Assembly (NCBI GenBank): GCA_030603445.1 | Contig: JAUVXU010000003.1 | Coordinates: 1-64,000 of the forward strand | DNA length: 64,000 bases | From: Methanomicrobia archaeon | GTDB lineage: Archaea > Methanobacteriota_B > Thermococci > Methanofastidiosales > NM3 | Direction of reading: 5' to 3' | Shown here: positions 42,661 through 51,980 of the stretch, piece by piece | Layout of the letters: each line of letters begins with the position of its first letter | How positions within the stretch are numbered: the stretch's first letter is position 1 | The notes under the pieces: generated by a model | The model's input: the letters and a program-made list of their open reading frames with translations, nothing else | What the model was told of the DNA's origin: nothing | Database searches by the model: none | Program-made: the position numbers and the translations under genes

Positions 42661-44358
42661 TCAGCTGTGGGCAAACACCGCTTTAATTCCATCTTCCTTT
42701 GAGTCGATACGCACGAACCCATATCTCTCAAACTGCACGATCTCGCCAACAGGAAGAGAAGCTATGTCCTTTTCTCCAAGCCCGTTTGAGAAGCGTATGC
42801 TATCCTCCTGAAGCTCCTTGCCAACGTATAAAGGCGAAAGCACCATGACCTGCACGTTGATGCCGTCAAGAGGGACCCACTGGATCTTCTTGAGTTTGCG
42901 CAAATCCACCTCTTCCTCAAAAAGTGATGCCCCAATCGTCTTATCCGCATGCTCGATGCGTATATTGCAAAAGTCCTTTAGGCGTATGACGCTTCCCACA
43001 TCAAGTGATCTTGCGTCAGTGGCCGATATGTAAATCGAGGTGCCTACTTCAAGAGTGCGCTTTCCGAGATCTTTGGTCGGATGCATATTAATTGTCAGTG
43101 TCTTGGGATCTATTCCCTTTATGTCTACTCGAACAGGGTCTTCAACAAAGAAGAAGCGCTTTGTAACAGGGTCGATTAACTTCCTGTTCAAGGATTCTAA
43201 AAGCGACCAATCTATTTCTGGTTCGGCAGTAGAAAGCCCTATCTCCTTTGCAAGCTCATGGACAGTTTCCGGAATTATGCCTCTACGCCTAAGACCGCGA
43301 ATTGTTACAAGGCGCGGGTCGTCCCACCCCGTTACCATGTTATTCTCGATAAGGGGGCGTATGAGCCGCTTTGATGTTGGGGCTCCCCGTATGCCAAATC
43401 GTGAATACTGTTTTGTTATCGGGCAACGCAGGCCTAGAAGCGACCTGATATAATCATGCAGTTCTATACGAAGGGTAAACTCGTTGGAACGAAGCACATG
43501 GGTGACTCCAAGTATCGAGTCCTCTATTGCGCAGGCAAAGTCGTAGACAGGCCATACAGTATATTTATCCCCCTGCAAAGGATGTTCGTGTCTAATGACG
43601 CGAAAGAGCGTCGGGTCGCGCATTGCCGTGTTTTGCGACGCGTTGTCCCCTTTTATTCGTAGTACCATCTTCCCCTCATCAGCTGAGAAGAGATCATCCC
43701 AAAGCACCAGATTCTCTTCCTTGCTCCTGTTCCTGCAAGAGCAGGGCTGTCCTTTGAATCGCAGTTTTGATACGATCTCCTGTTCACAATCGCACATGTA
43801 TGCGCTGCCTGCATCTATAAGGTCCCTTGCATAAGTGTAGTAGATATCCATGTCATCAGACATGTTGTGTTCCTTGTCCCAAGAAAGGCCCATCCACTTC
43901 ATGTCCTGTTTGATAGCATTATAATACTCCAGCTTCTCCGCTCTTGGGTTTGTGTCATCGAAACGCAAGATGACCTTTCCATTGTACCTTTTCGCATAAT
44001 AATAGTTAAAGAAGAAAGAAAGACCATGGCCAATGTGAGGATATCCGTTAGGCTCAGGTGGCAGGCGCGTTACGACCTTTCCATCCTCGGCCCCAGGAAG
44101 GGGCGGCAGGCCTTTTTTTTCTTTTTTCTCAGCCGAAAAGAAACCTGGGTCAATTGCCATTACCTCTGCACGCTGGGCCTCTGCATCCATTGAATTCACG
44201 ACTGATATGACCTGTATGACCGCAGGGATTACCTCTTTTGCATGCTTGCGAAGGTCTGGATTTTCCCCAAGAAGCTTGCTGATAACTGCTTTTTTATCTG
44301 CAACGCCTCCGTGAACGGCCGCATTTTTTAGTGCTAACTTACGGATAATGTCCTCCAT
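42661..44358 (-). CDS. gltX: Glutamyl-tRNA synthetase, archaeal type
   Basis: 565 residues from ATG 44358 (MEDIIRKLALKN), chosen because GGGAGAGG stands 4-10 bases before it; a TTG and other Met codons lie upstream to 44394. Class I signature HIGH is PHIGHGLSFFFNYY, KMSKS equivalent is TSKRLIRPL, and the C-terminal anticodon-binding beta barrel follows (KGIDPKTLTINMHPTKD...). It charges tRNA-Glu and also tRNA-Gln, feeding GatDE at 10.6-13.8 kb; the window has no GlnRS. Confidence 0.93.
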   Translation of the reverse strand: MEDIIRKLALKNAAVHGGVADKKAVISKLLGENPDLRKHAKEVIPAVIQVISVVNSMDAEAQRAEVMAIDPGFFSAEKKEKKGLPPLPGAEDGKVVTRLPPEPNGYPHIGHGLSFFFNYYYAKRYNGKVILRFDDTNPRAEKLEYYNAIKQDMKWMGLSWDKEHNMSDDMDIYYTYARDLIDAGSAYMCDCEQEIVSKLRFKGQPCSCRNRSKEENLVLWDDLFSADEGKMVLRIKGDNASQNTAMRDPTLFRVIRHEHPLQGDKYTVWPVYDFACAIEDSILGVTHVLRSNEFTLRIELHDYIRSLLGLRCPITKQYSRFGIRGAPTSKRLIRPLIENNMVTGWDDPRLVTIRGLRRRGIIPETVHELAKEIGLSTAEPEIDWSLLESLNRKLIDPVTKRFFFVEDPVRVDIKGIDPKTLTINMHPTKDLGKRTLEVGTSIYISATDARSLDVGSVIRLKDFCNIRIEHADKTIGASLFEEEVDLRKLKKIQWVPLDGINVQVMVLSPLYVGKELQEDSIRFSNGLGEKDIASLPVGEIVQFERYGFVRIDSKEDGIKAVFAHS

Positions 44359-44390
44359 AGCCTCTCCCATGTGCAAGAATGAATGCAGCA

Positions 44391-45647
44391 TCAATAAAAA
44401 GGTATCTCATACTCTAAAAAGTATATGCGCGCTTTGCTATCATAGATGCGCTGCATATGCTCAATTGTTGCATCAGGGACTGATGACTCGACATAGATAT
44501 GGCTAATCCCATATGCTTCAGGGACCCTGTAATCCTTGCTGCCCATTAATATTATGCCGGTCTGAGATGAAAGCCGTTTTCCGTGATCGGGTGAATAGGG
44601 ATAGTATTCGTCAACTAGCACCGTGCTTCCATAATATGTCGCAAGGTGGCCGGCAGTTGACATCACAGGCATTAACGAATTTTCCCCAAGAAAGGAAACT
44701 CCTGCTACGTCCTGCTCAGAATAGATAGGGGAACGGTCCATTGAGTGCATGATGCCAATAGCCAAGAACAACACCAGCAACGTGAAGAACATAGGCGTGC
44801 TCTTCTGCGCCACCTTTAGCATGCCTGTTCCCGCAACAATGCATAGGATCACTGCCCCAAGTGCAGGTATTCGATACGTTGCTACCTCCTGGGGAAGCAA
44901 GATGCACAAAACAAGAAACAATGCAAGAAAGAAAAACAGGCCTTTACTATTTTTGTTATAGTGCATTGCAATTGATGCTAGCGGGACGTATATGCCAACG
45001 CACACAAAAAAGGGCAGAAGAAATGGCCTTCTGACATAATCAAGGGAGGGGCCCTGTATAAATGCAAAAACAATTACCATGAAAAGAAGCGCCGCCGTTA
45101 ATACCCTCATGCGGCGATTTGTAGAAAAGAGAAGCGCCGATGCGAAATAGAACAATGCACTAAAAACATGGGTAAGGCACAGCACAACCCCTAAAATAGC
45201 GAAAAGCCGCTCGTTATCCTTGATAAGCGCATAGTAAAAGAATGGTGCAACAAAAATTGCAAGAAGCTCCGGGAAGAAGTAGACTCTCATCAAAAGCGCC
45301 GGATTTAGGGCAATAAGAAAGCTTGCAAGAAATGCCTCCTTCTCATGCTCCCTTAAAAGAAAATATGCCGCAGGAACTGTTAATGTGGAGAGGAGGGGTG
45401 GAATCAAGATCGCCTTTGCCACAAGAGACCCAGGAACAAATCCCATAAGCAGGTGAAACAATGGAGGGTAAAGTGCAGTGCGACTGCCGGCATACATATG
45501 GTCCACTAGGAACAAACCCTGTATGAGGCGCATATGGTAGTAAGGGTCCGCACCCATGATAGCCCCTCCCTTAAGATACGGGGCCATCCTTAATATCAGC
45601 GCCAGGATTATAATAGATGAGAATGCCAGCTTCTTTAGCACCTTCAT
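44391..45647 (-). CDS. STT3/GT-C-like polytopic membrane protein
   Basis: 418 residues with about ten membrane helices. Just after TM1 the outside loop has MGADPYYHMRLIQG, like the catalytic DxD/YYHxR motif of oligosaccharyltransferase and other lipid-phosphate-dependent glycosyltransferases. The soluble tail is short. Its start overlaps the end of the similar gene 45644-47074 by 4 bp. It probably transfers a lipid-linked sugar outside the membrane; acceptor unknown. Confidence 0.6.
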   Translation of the reverse strand: MKVLKKLAFSSIIILALILRMAPYLKGGAIMGADPYYHMRLIQGLFLVDHMYAGSRTALYPPLFHLLMGFVPGSLVAKAILIPPLLSTLTVPAAYFLLREHEKEAFLASFLIALNPALLMRVYFFPELLAIFVAPFFYYALIKDNERLFAILGVVLCLTHVFSALFYFASALLFSTNRRMRVLTAALLFMVIVFAFIQGPSLDYVRRPFLLPFFVCVGIYVPLASIAMHYNKNSKGLFFFLALFLVLCILLPQEVATYRIPALGAVILCIVAGTGMLKVAQKSTPMFFTLLVLFLAIGIMHSMDRSPIYSEQDVAGVSFLGENSLMPVMSTAGHLATYYGSTVLVDEYYPYSPDHGKRLSSQTGIILMGSKDYRVPEAYGISHIYVESSVPDATIEHMQRIYDSKARIYFLEYEIPFY

Positions 45648-47074
45648 TCCTCCAAAACACAGTAGAAGTTTGATGTGGCACCAGAATATGTCTTATTAAA
45701 TAGATCACACTCATTAAGGAATGAATCGTCTTTGTAATCGTATAGCTCCTTTCTCCCAAAATACACGTATCTTATCAGGTATTTTTCAACTATTGCCGGG
45801 TCCCCCCTGTAGAAGCTGTTCGTATCTTTGGTACGCTCGTTGTAGTTAAAAGAGCCTGAATAGTAGGCGCCCTTTATCGGGACTTTATGGGAAATGGCAG
45901 CGCAGACCGGTGCGAAGAACCAACCAGTTATCACCTGCCCGTCCACAATGGTCTCCTCCCCAAGCCACGTGAACGCTTCGCCCTCATGCTCGTAGACTAG
46001 GGGGGATATTGAATGCATGTACATGTATGGGCCTGCAAGAGACACCAAAATCAGCCCGCATATCCCTATACCTACAGCAAGCCGATTTGACAATATCATC
46101 CTCTTTATAGCAATCCCTGCAAGTGCAGCAACAGGAAGCGCCATAAACTCTATGAACCTTGATGGCAGTATCCAAAACATCGATGTCGAGAGGGCAAACG
46201 TGACTAAAAACCAGGAAAACACCAACTGTTCGCTGCGTCTTCTTCTTGTAACAACCCATCCCAATCCTATGCATGCAAGGCCAAGCTGCAGTGCCCCTAA
46301 CTTGTTAGGATACGACTTAAGAGGTATAATTATGCTTTCTGGCAGGCGCGAATATATCCCGTGGCCAAGCAGGTGATGGATCCAGTATGAGGGTATGATC
46401 GCGGAAACTATGATAAACACCCCTAAAATCAACAATATGTTGCGTATGGAATCCTTGTCATGTCTTACATTAAGGATGAGGAAGAGAGTAAATAGCAATA
46501 CCACCGATGCGGTGACTATTAGGGTAAGCCCATGCGTGAGCACGACGGCTGCCCCAAATGCGCCTGCGACAAATGCCCATTTCCTATTATCTAGCGATTT
46601 AAAGAAAAAGATAAACACAAGCAACATGAATATGGTTGCCAAAGCCTGGGAAGAGGATATTACCCCCCTGTCAACAGACACTGGTATTGTAATTGCAAGA
46701 GCTGCTGAGATAATGGCGGTCTCCCTATCATATAATAGGGATATCAGCCAGTAGAAAACACCTATTGTTAAAGGATACATCACAAGCGGCAGATATCGTG
46801 CGATGGTCTGGGTCGATGCGCTAAAAAAAAGAGATAATCCTGCTAAGAACATATGAAATCCGGGAGAGTACAAATTGGGCCTTCCAGTCGGTCCAAAAGA
46901 ACCCCAGTCCCACCAAACAAGACCCTCCTTGAACAAGTCCCCCATCCTCACATGATACCAAACGTCCCATGAGAATGGCAGCTTAAAACGAAATACTGCT
47001 ATTGCCATAAGGGAAAGCGCAAGCACTAGAACTGCGGCTAGCGCAATATGCCATGCCTCTAAACGATAACGCAT
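45644..47074 (-). CDS. STT3/GT-C-like polytopic membrane protein
   Basis: 476 residues, about eleven helices. First outside loop: FSWDVWYHVRMGDLF, again the DxxYHxR pattern, then GRPNLYSPGFHMFLAGLSLF. The C-terminal ~120 residues are soluble (WLGEETIVDGQVITGWFFAP...KELYDYKDD). Same architecture as the following gene, so the pair looks like a diverged tandem duplication working on one glycan or lipid. 4-bp overlap indicates coupling. Confidence 0.6.
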   Translation of the reverse strand: MRYRLEAWHIALAAVLVLALSLMAIAVFRFKLPFSWDVWYHVRMGDLFKEGLVWWDWGSFGPTGRPNLYSPGFHMFLAGLSLFFSASTQTIARYLPLVMYPLTIGVFYWLISLLYDRETAIISAALAITIPVSVDRGVISSSQALATIFMLLVFIFFFKSLDNRKWAFVAGAFGAAVVLTHGLTLIVTASVVLLFTLFLILNVRHDKDSIRNILLILGVFIIVSAIIPSYWIHHLLGHGIYSRLPESIIIPLKSYPNKLGALQLGLACIGLGWVVTRRRRSEQLVFSWFLVTFALSTSMFWILPSRFIEFMALPVAALAGIAIKRMILSNRLAVGIGICGLILVSLAGPYMYMHSISPLVYEHEGEAFTWLGEETIVDGQVITGWFFAPVCAAISHKVPIKGAYYSGSFNYNERTKDTNSFYRGDPAIVEKYLIRYVYFGRKELYDYKDDSFLNECDLFNKTYSGATSNFYCVLEE

Positions 47075-47112
47075 ACGATATACTCACAAACAAGTAAATA
47101 ATAAATCTATTG

Positions 47113-47430
47113 TTACTTCCATTTGTCTGGAGGGAAACGTTCCTCCATTATCGCAAGCTCCTTTCCAAATGCGTCCTCAAGATCCACTCCAAAGTGTGCT
47201 GCTAGTTGTAACATGAGGGCAAACGACTGTGCAAACTCGCGAGCAACTTCAGGATTTGAGCGCTCATGTCCTGCCCCTTCCTTCTTGTAACCTTCCTCAA
47301 AGAGTATCTCCTCTCCTATCTCGGATATCTCCTCAATCAAATGCATGTAAACAAGTGATGCACTAAAATCATCCCAGTTGCGTGCCTTGCAAAAAGCCTC
47401 GATCTTCTCTTGAGCCAGTGATATTTTCAT
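47113..47430 (-). CDS. MazG-like nucleotide pyrophosphohydrolase
   Basis: 105 residues from ATG 47430 (MKISLAQEKIEAFCKARNWD). The MazG helix pair with metal-binding acidic motif is HLIEEISEIGEEIL, followed by NPEVAREFAQSFALMLQLAA and GVDLEDAFGKEL. Dimeric hydrolases of this type remove non-canonical NTPs. Start chosen at the inner ATG; the frame extends to 47445. Divergent from the XRE-CBS gene across about 100 bp. Confidence 0.8.
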   Translation of the reverse strand: MKISLAQEKIEAFCKARNWDDFSASLVYMHLIEEISEIGEEILFEEGYKKEGAGHERSNPEVAREFAQSFALMLQLAAHFGVDLEDAFGKELAIMEERFPPDKWK

Positions 47431-47514
47431 AGCTATTACCCACATCCAATAACAAGACTTTGTTTAAGAATATTTGCCATGATAAAAAACCGAACAAAAG
47501 AATTATATACATCA

Positions 47515-47526
47515 CTATCATGATAG
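47515..47526. promoter_or_regulatory. Perfect palindrome, probable operator of the XRE-CBS gene
   Basis: CTATCATGATAG is a perfect 12-bp palindrome just downstream of a TATA-like AATTATATAC and 6 bp before the ATG at 47533. A dimeric HTH protein binding here would block its own transcription; autoregulation is inference. Confidence 0.5.
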
Positions 47527-47532
47527 AGGAAG

Positions 47533-48081
47533 ATGAGAGAGTTAAGCGATATAAAGCTGATACGCAAAAGGCTCGGGATTACCCAAAAACAGCTTTCTAA
47601 AATAGCGGGAGTATCACAATCCGTAATAGCAAAGGTTGAGCGTGACCAGCTAAATCTGAGCTATGAGAAGGCAAAGCGCATATTTGACACACTTTTAGAG
47701 ATGGAGCAAACGGCGTCAAAAAAGATAGAAGACCTGATGACGACACATATTACATTTATTAAATATGACCGCCTCCTCATTGAAGCGTCAAAGGAGATGC
47801 ATGAGAAGGGATTTTCACAACTCCCTGTGATAGGGGAAAAAGGGACGATAGTGGGATCTGTCACTGATAAACTATTTACATCACTTATTTTAAAAGATGT
47901 GAAGGATTGGCAGAACAAGCGCATTTCAGAGTTGATGGGGGACCCGTTCCCGACAGTTGACAAGAACATCTCTGTTAGGGCAGTGGCACGCCTTTTGGAA
48001 GAGAGGGATGCTATCATCGTCAAGGACAAGGGAGAATATGTTGGCATAGTCACCCGAGACAATCTGTTAAAAGAGATATGA
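47533..48081 (+). CDS. XRE-family HTH regulator with two CBS domains
   Basis: 182 residues. Residues 1-60 are an XRE helix-turn-helix (LGITQKQLSKIAGVSQSVIA). Residues 70-182 hold a CBS pair (SKEMHEKGFSQLPVIGEKGT, and RAVARLLEERDAIIVKDKGE), probably binding an adenylate nucleotide. Such HTH-CBS proteins are euryarchaeal and of unknown target. The end overlaps hisS region: ATGA at 48078, and true hisS start is at 48093. Confidence 0.85.
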   Translation: MRELSDIKLIRKRLGITQKQLSKIAGVSQSVIAKVERDQLNLSYEKAKRIFDTLLEMEQTASKKIEDLMTTHITFIKYDRLLIEASKEMHEKGFSQLPVIGEKGTIVGSVTDKLFTSLILKDVKDWQNKRISELMGDPFPTVDKNISVRAVARLLEERDAIIVKDKGEYVGIVTRDNLLKEI

Positions 48082-48092
48082 TTGGTGAAACT

Positions 48093-49361
48093 ATGATAGA
48101 GAAACTAAGGGGCGTAAGGGACTTCTACCCTGAGAATCAGTACGGAAGAAGGGTAATATACGAAACGCTATACAACACGCTAAAGAGATTTGGTTTCAAA
48201 GAGGTATGCACACCCTCTATAGAAAGCCTAGAGATGATTACAAAGAAGTCTGGCGCTGGGATCGTGGACGAGATATATGCCTTCAAAGACAAGGGGGGGC
48301 GGGATATATGCTTGATCCCCGAACTTACCCCAAGCATCGCACGTATGGTCGTGCAGCGCCAAAAAGAACTTAGAAAACCAATTAAATGGTGCTCTTTTTC
48401 CAGGCATTGGCGTTATGAACGGCCGCAAAAGGGAAGACAGCGTGAGTTTTACCAGTTCAACGCGGACATTTTAGGAGTTCGATCCAGCCGTTCGGATTTT
48501 GAGATTATTGCTGCAGGCATCGAATGCATGCTTTTTCTGGGGCTTTCCAACTTCAAGTTCCACATATCAAACAGGAAAATATTAGAATCATTTTTTGATA
48601 GCCATGGCATCCCTGTAAAGGAGGCATTTACTATCGTTGATAAGCGCTCAAAGGTCTCTGAAGAGGAATTTAAGGAAATGATAAGGACGCTAGGGGCAGG
48701 AGAAGAGTGCTATTTGCAGCTAACGTCGCTCCTTGATATCTCTGGCACTGTAAGTGAATGCATCCCTCAGATATCAGATGCCCTAAAGGATACAAACACC
48801 CATGTTAAGGAAGCACTTGACAATCTTAAGGAAATGGGCGCATTTATAGATCATTACGGCTTTTCGAAGCACTGCATGATCGACCTTTCCATAGTGCGCG
48901 GCCTGGCATACTATACGGATATGGTATTTGAGGTATTTGACAAGAAGAAGTCCATGCGCTCACTGTTTGGGGGAGGAAGGTACGATGACCTTATAGAACT
49001 CTTCGATGGACAGAAAACACCTGCTGTAGGTTTTGCCATTGGAATTCCAATGCTTGAGCTCCTTATGAAGGAAGAGGGAAAATGGCCAGAACCAGACTTC
49101 GGACCAGATTATTTTATAATAATGCTTGGAAATGTCGAAAAAGAAGCTTTTGCACTAATCAAAAAACTAAGGGAATCATCCACAGTTGAGTATGCCCTTA
49201 CAGGAAAGAACATGAAAAATCAGATGAACGAGGCAAACAGCATCGGAGCAAAAAACGCCATTATAATAGGCGAGCGGGACCTTGAAAACAAAACTGTCAC
49301 TGTAAAGGATATGAAAACTGGGACACAAGAATCTGTGCAGCTAAATAAATTTTATGAATAA
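48093..49361 (+). CDS. hisS: Histidyl-tRNA synthetase
   Basis: 422 residues from ATG 48093 (MIEKLRGVRDFYPENQYGR), preceded by GGTGA at a 4-base spacing; an upstream ATG at 48078 overlaps the previous stop. Class II motif 2 is WCSFSRHWRYERPQKGRQRE, the histidine-A motif is IVRGLAYYTDMVFEV, and motif 3 is VGFAIGIPMLELLM. C-terminal anticodon domain is complete (EYALTGKNMKNQMNEANSIG). Coupled to the HTH-CBS gene. Confidence 0.93.
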   Translation: MIEKLRGVRDFYPENQYGRRVIYETLYNTLKRFGFKEVCTPSIESLEMITKKSGAGIVDEIYAFKDKGGRDICLIPELTPSIARMVVQRQKELRKPIKWCSFSRHWRYERPQKGRQREFYQFNADILGVRSSRSDFEIIAAGIECMLFLGLSNFKFHISNRKILESFFDSHGIPVKEAFTIVDKRSKVSEEEFKEMIRTLGAGEECYLQLTSLLDISGTVSECIPQISDALKDTNTHVKEALDNLKEMGAFIDHYGFSKHCMIDLSIVRGLAYYTDMVFEVFDKKKSMRSLFGGGRYDDLIELFDGQKTPAVGFAIGIPMLELLMKEEGKWPEPDFGPDYFIIMLGNVEKEAFALIKKLRESSTVEYALTGKNMKNQMNEANSIGAKNAIIIGERDLENKTVTVKDMKTGTQESVQLNKFYE

Positions 49362-49383
49362 ATAAAAAAAAGAAAGGAAGTTT

Positions 49384-50640
49384 TTAAAACCATCCTCTAA
49401 GTCGCATAGATTCAACTACGCGTGAAACTGCCAGAACGTATGCTGCAGTACGCATATCGATATTCTTTTCAGTTGATGTATTGTGTACTGCACAAAAAGA
49501 CTCTGTCATTATCTTGTCAAGACGTTCAAATACCTCTTGCTCAGGCCAGTACAGACCGGTCTGATTCTGCACCCACTCAAAGTATGATACTGTCACGCCG
49601 CCCGCATTGCACAAAAAGTCCGGAATGTCGAATATACCTTTCTTCATAAAGATCTCATCTGCATCAGGGGTCACCGGGCCATTGGCAAGTTCAGCAACTA
49701 TCTTTGCCTTTATCTTGTCAGCATTCTTGCCAGTGATCTGATTTTCAAGCGCTGCTGGCATCAAAACATCGCAATCTACCTCCAAAAGCTCTGCGTTTGA
49801 GATGTTCTTTGCTCCAGGGAAGTTTATTACCGAGCGTGTCTTTCTCTTATGCTCAAGTATTGCCTCTGGGTCCATGCCCTTAGGATTATATATCCCGCCT
49901 TTAGAGTCAGAGACTGCGATTATCTTTACGCCCATTCCCTTCATGATGTGTGCAGCATAATACCCTGCATTGCCATAACCTTGTATTGCAGCTGTGGACT
50001 TGGACAAATCCATGTCAAGCAATTTTTCTGCTTCGCGAATGCAAAACACTGCTCCTTGGGCAGTTGCATTGCCTCTTCCAAGCGAGCCGCCAATAGGAAT
50101 TGGTTTGCCTGTAATGATACCTGGAGCATTGTATCCTACAATCGTTGAGTACTCATCCATCATCCATGCCATTACCTGGGGCGTTGTGTATACATCAGGG
50201 GCAGGTATGTCTTTAAGCGGGCTTATTATCTGTGCTATAGCCCGGACGTATCCCCTTGATAAGCGTTCCAATTCAGAAACTGAAAGTTCTTTTGGATTGC
50301 ATATGACCCCGCCTTTTCCTCCGCCATAAGGAATGCCTACGACTGCACACTTCCATGTCATCCACATTGAAAGCGCCTTTACTGTATCAAGCGTCTCATC
50401 AGGATGGAAGCGTAATCCTCCTTTCGTCGGTCCGCGTGCATCATTGTGCTGCACCCTAAACCCTGTGAAGGTCTTAGTTGTGCCATCATCCATCTTGATT
50501 GGTATGCGTACTTTAAATTCCCTCATTGGTTCCTTTAATATCTCATGTACTTCTTCCTCAAGCCCAAGAACCTCTACAGATTTTTCCAACTGTTTTTGGG
50601 CTATCTTAAATGGATTTAATTCCTCAGACAAATATCTCAC
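49384..50640 (-). CDS. gdhA: Glutamate dehydrogenase
   Basis: 418 residues, hexameric type. Substrate-binding region with catalytic Lys in [20 protein letters not shown]; dimerisation/Asp region [20 protein letters not shown]; nucleotide fold [19 protein letters not shown] (GxGNxG). Reversible oxidative deamination of glutamate to 2-oxoglutarate and ammonia; the nucleotide-fold acidic residue after strand 2 ([11 protein letters not shown]) suggests NAD(P) use but does not settle it. Ends close to the convergent hisS gene. Confidence 0.93.
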   Translation of the reverse strand: MRYLSEELNPFKIAQKQLEKSVEVLGLEEEVHEILKEPMREFKVRIPIKMDDGTTKTFTGFRVQHNDARGPTKGGLRFHPDETLDTVKALSMWMTWKCAVVGIPYGGGKGGVICNPKELSVSELERLSRGYVRAIAQIISPLKDIPAPDVYTTPQVMAWMMDEYSTIVGYNAPGIITGKPIPIGGSLGRGNATAQGAVFCIREAEKLLDMDLSKSTAAIQGYGNAGYYAAHIMKGMGVKIIAVSDSKGGIYNPKGMDPEAILEHKRKTRSVINFPGAKNISNAELLEVDCDVLMPAALENQITGKNADKIKAKIVAELANGPVTPDADEIFMKKGIFDIPDFLCNAGGVTVSYFEWVQNQTGLYWPEQEVFERLDKIMTESFCAVHNTSTEKNIDMRTAAYVLAVSRVVESMRLRGWF

Positions 50641-51056
50641 TTCCTTATATTTAACGTGTTGACACTATTCATTTTTTATGTTTTTATATTTTATTATAAT
50701 CATGGGGCAATAATGGCAGCTGTTGTCATAACGGGCAAATAAACTACCTAACAATCGCCACAATTTCATATAATCTAGTGCCATTTATAACATTTTATAC
50801 TGCTTTTTAAGTTAATTTATATTAGTTTCCTACACTATTGCAATTATATGCAACATTTTTTTATTTATATCAAACTTATTGTTAAATTGTTGCATGAAAA
50901 AAAGATTATATTTACTTTTTAATTAGGCATGCATAGTTGGCCTGCCAAAAATATACCATGCATGCATATTAATACATACATAATAATACATAAATAATTG
51001 GGGCAAACAGCATATTTTTTTACCTAAAAAAACAGCATGATTGGGAGTTCGATAAC
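50641..51056. other. AT-rich intergenic region, gdhA promoter to tRNA
   Basis: About 415 bp. Near gdhA, on the minus strand, a TATA-like AAAATATAAAA and a GGAAGTG ribosome site are visible. Further right are ATGCATGCATA-type alternating repeats (about 50925-50975), whose role I cannot assign. No gene recognised. Confidence 0.4.
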
Positions 51057-51066
51057 TTTTTATATG
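51057..51066 (+). promoter_or_regulatory. TATA box of the tRNA-Leu gene
   Basis: TTTTTATATG about 37-46 bp upstream of the tRNA 5' end, a strong archaeal box A. Confidence 0.6.
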
Positions 51067-51102
51067 GGGAATTAAAAGCAACATTACGCCCCTGTATAAC
51101 CT

Positions 51103-51252
51103 GGCGGGGTTGCCGAGTTTGGTCAAAGGCGATGGACTCAAGATCAGGTTCCTTTAGAGGAAGACCTTATATGCCTTTGTAACCTGGGTAGTAGGATGTG
51201 ATGGGAAATCCATTCTTGTAGAGGTTCGAGGGTTCAAATCCCTTCCCCGCCA
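51103..51252 (+). tRNA. tRNA-Leu (CAA) with a 65-nt intron
   Basis: Acceptor GGCGGGG (51103-51109) pairs perfectly with CCCCGCC (51245-51251); discriminator A at 51252 and an encoded CCA follow. D arm GCC...GGC, anticodon stem ATGGA (51132-51136) with TCCAT (51209-51213), anticodon CAA at 51139-51141, long class II variable arm, and T arm GAGGG-TTCAAAT-CCCTT. Between the G after the anticodon (51142) and A at 51208 lies an intron, 51143-51207, at the canonical archaeal position 37/38. Confidence 0.93.
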
Positions 51253-51284
51253 CCATCATCCCCTAGTTTCTTAAAAAAAAGAAT

Positions 51285-51710
51285 CTACACATGTTTTTTT
51301 GAAAATCTATCCCAATATACGGCCATGTCCGGATCTGCAGGTCTTTCCATCTTTATATTATGTGGTTCAGGTTTTCCGTCTTCCCCAAGAGTTACGAACG
51401 TTAAGGCCGTTTCAAGGATGTTCTGCTTGCCATACTTTTTACAATACATCCTGCCTACGACCGTGATGCTCGTCCTTCCAGCATATGCAACAAAAGACTC
51501 TATATCTACAATAGCGCCATTTTCCACTGGTTTCTTGAACTGCAATCCCTGGATATTGACACATACCACGTTGTCTGACTTCTTGTTTTCCTTTGCTGCT
51601 GCAATAAAACATGCCTCTACCACCCATTTCGCAGTTTCGCCTGCAAAAAGAGTTCCATGATGATTTAGATTTGCCACGCGCACCAATCTTGATATTTTAG
51701 TTACACACAT
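51285..51710 (-). CDS. Acyl-CoA thioesterase, hotdog fold
   Basis: 141 residues. The YciA/ACOT motif NHHGTLFAGETAKWVVEACF contains the catalytic loop (N-H-x-G-T-L-F-x-G), followed by VDIESFVAYAGRTSITVVG and a closing TFVTLGEDGKPEPHN. Hydrolyses medium to long acyl-CoA; role in an archaeon with ether lipids is uncertain. Minus strand start at 51710 with an AT-rich promoter on the left. Confidence 0.85.
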   Translation of the reverse strand: MCVTKISRLVRVANLNHHGTLFAGETAKWVVEACFIAAAKENKKSDNVVCVNIQGLQFKKPVENGAIVDIESFVAYAGRTSITVVGRMYCKKYGKQNILETALTFVTLGEDGKPEPHNIKMERPADPDMAVYWDRFSKKHV

Positions 51711-51980
51711 ATTAATGCCTCCAAAATTGTTTCATAATATTTCCCTAACTATTTAAAAAACATATGTTTTAAATAACAGATACGAATAAAACTATTATTC
51801 ATCTTAGGGCATCTAATTTTAGGTATCATCTTCATTGACACTATAAAAAAACACTGCCATGAAACTAAATGGCCGAAAATTCGAATTTTTTTCCATACAT
51901 TATTTAAATTTGATAGTATATATAAATTATAATAAGATGAATAAACATCAGTTGTATCTGCTAATGTAGGATGGGAAAAA

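Noticed and set aside
50925-50990. Alternating purine-pyrimidine ATGCATGCATA tract as an origin or RNA gene
   Set aside because: No repeated origin boxes, Cdc6 gene or conserved RNA fold in the vicinity; role unassigned.
51132-51213. tRNA starting at GCGGGGT (51104) with a 6-bp or mismatched acceptor
   Set aside because: Starting at 51103 gives a perfect 7-bp acceptor with an encoded A-CCA end and correct spacing of T8-T9 to the D arm.
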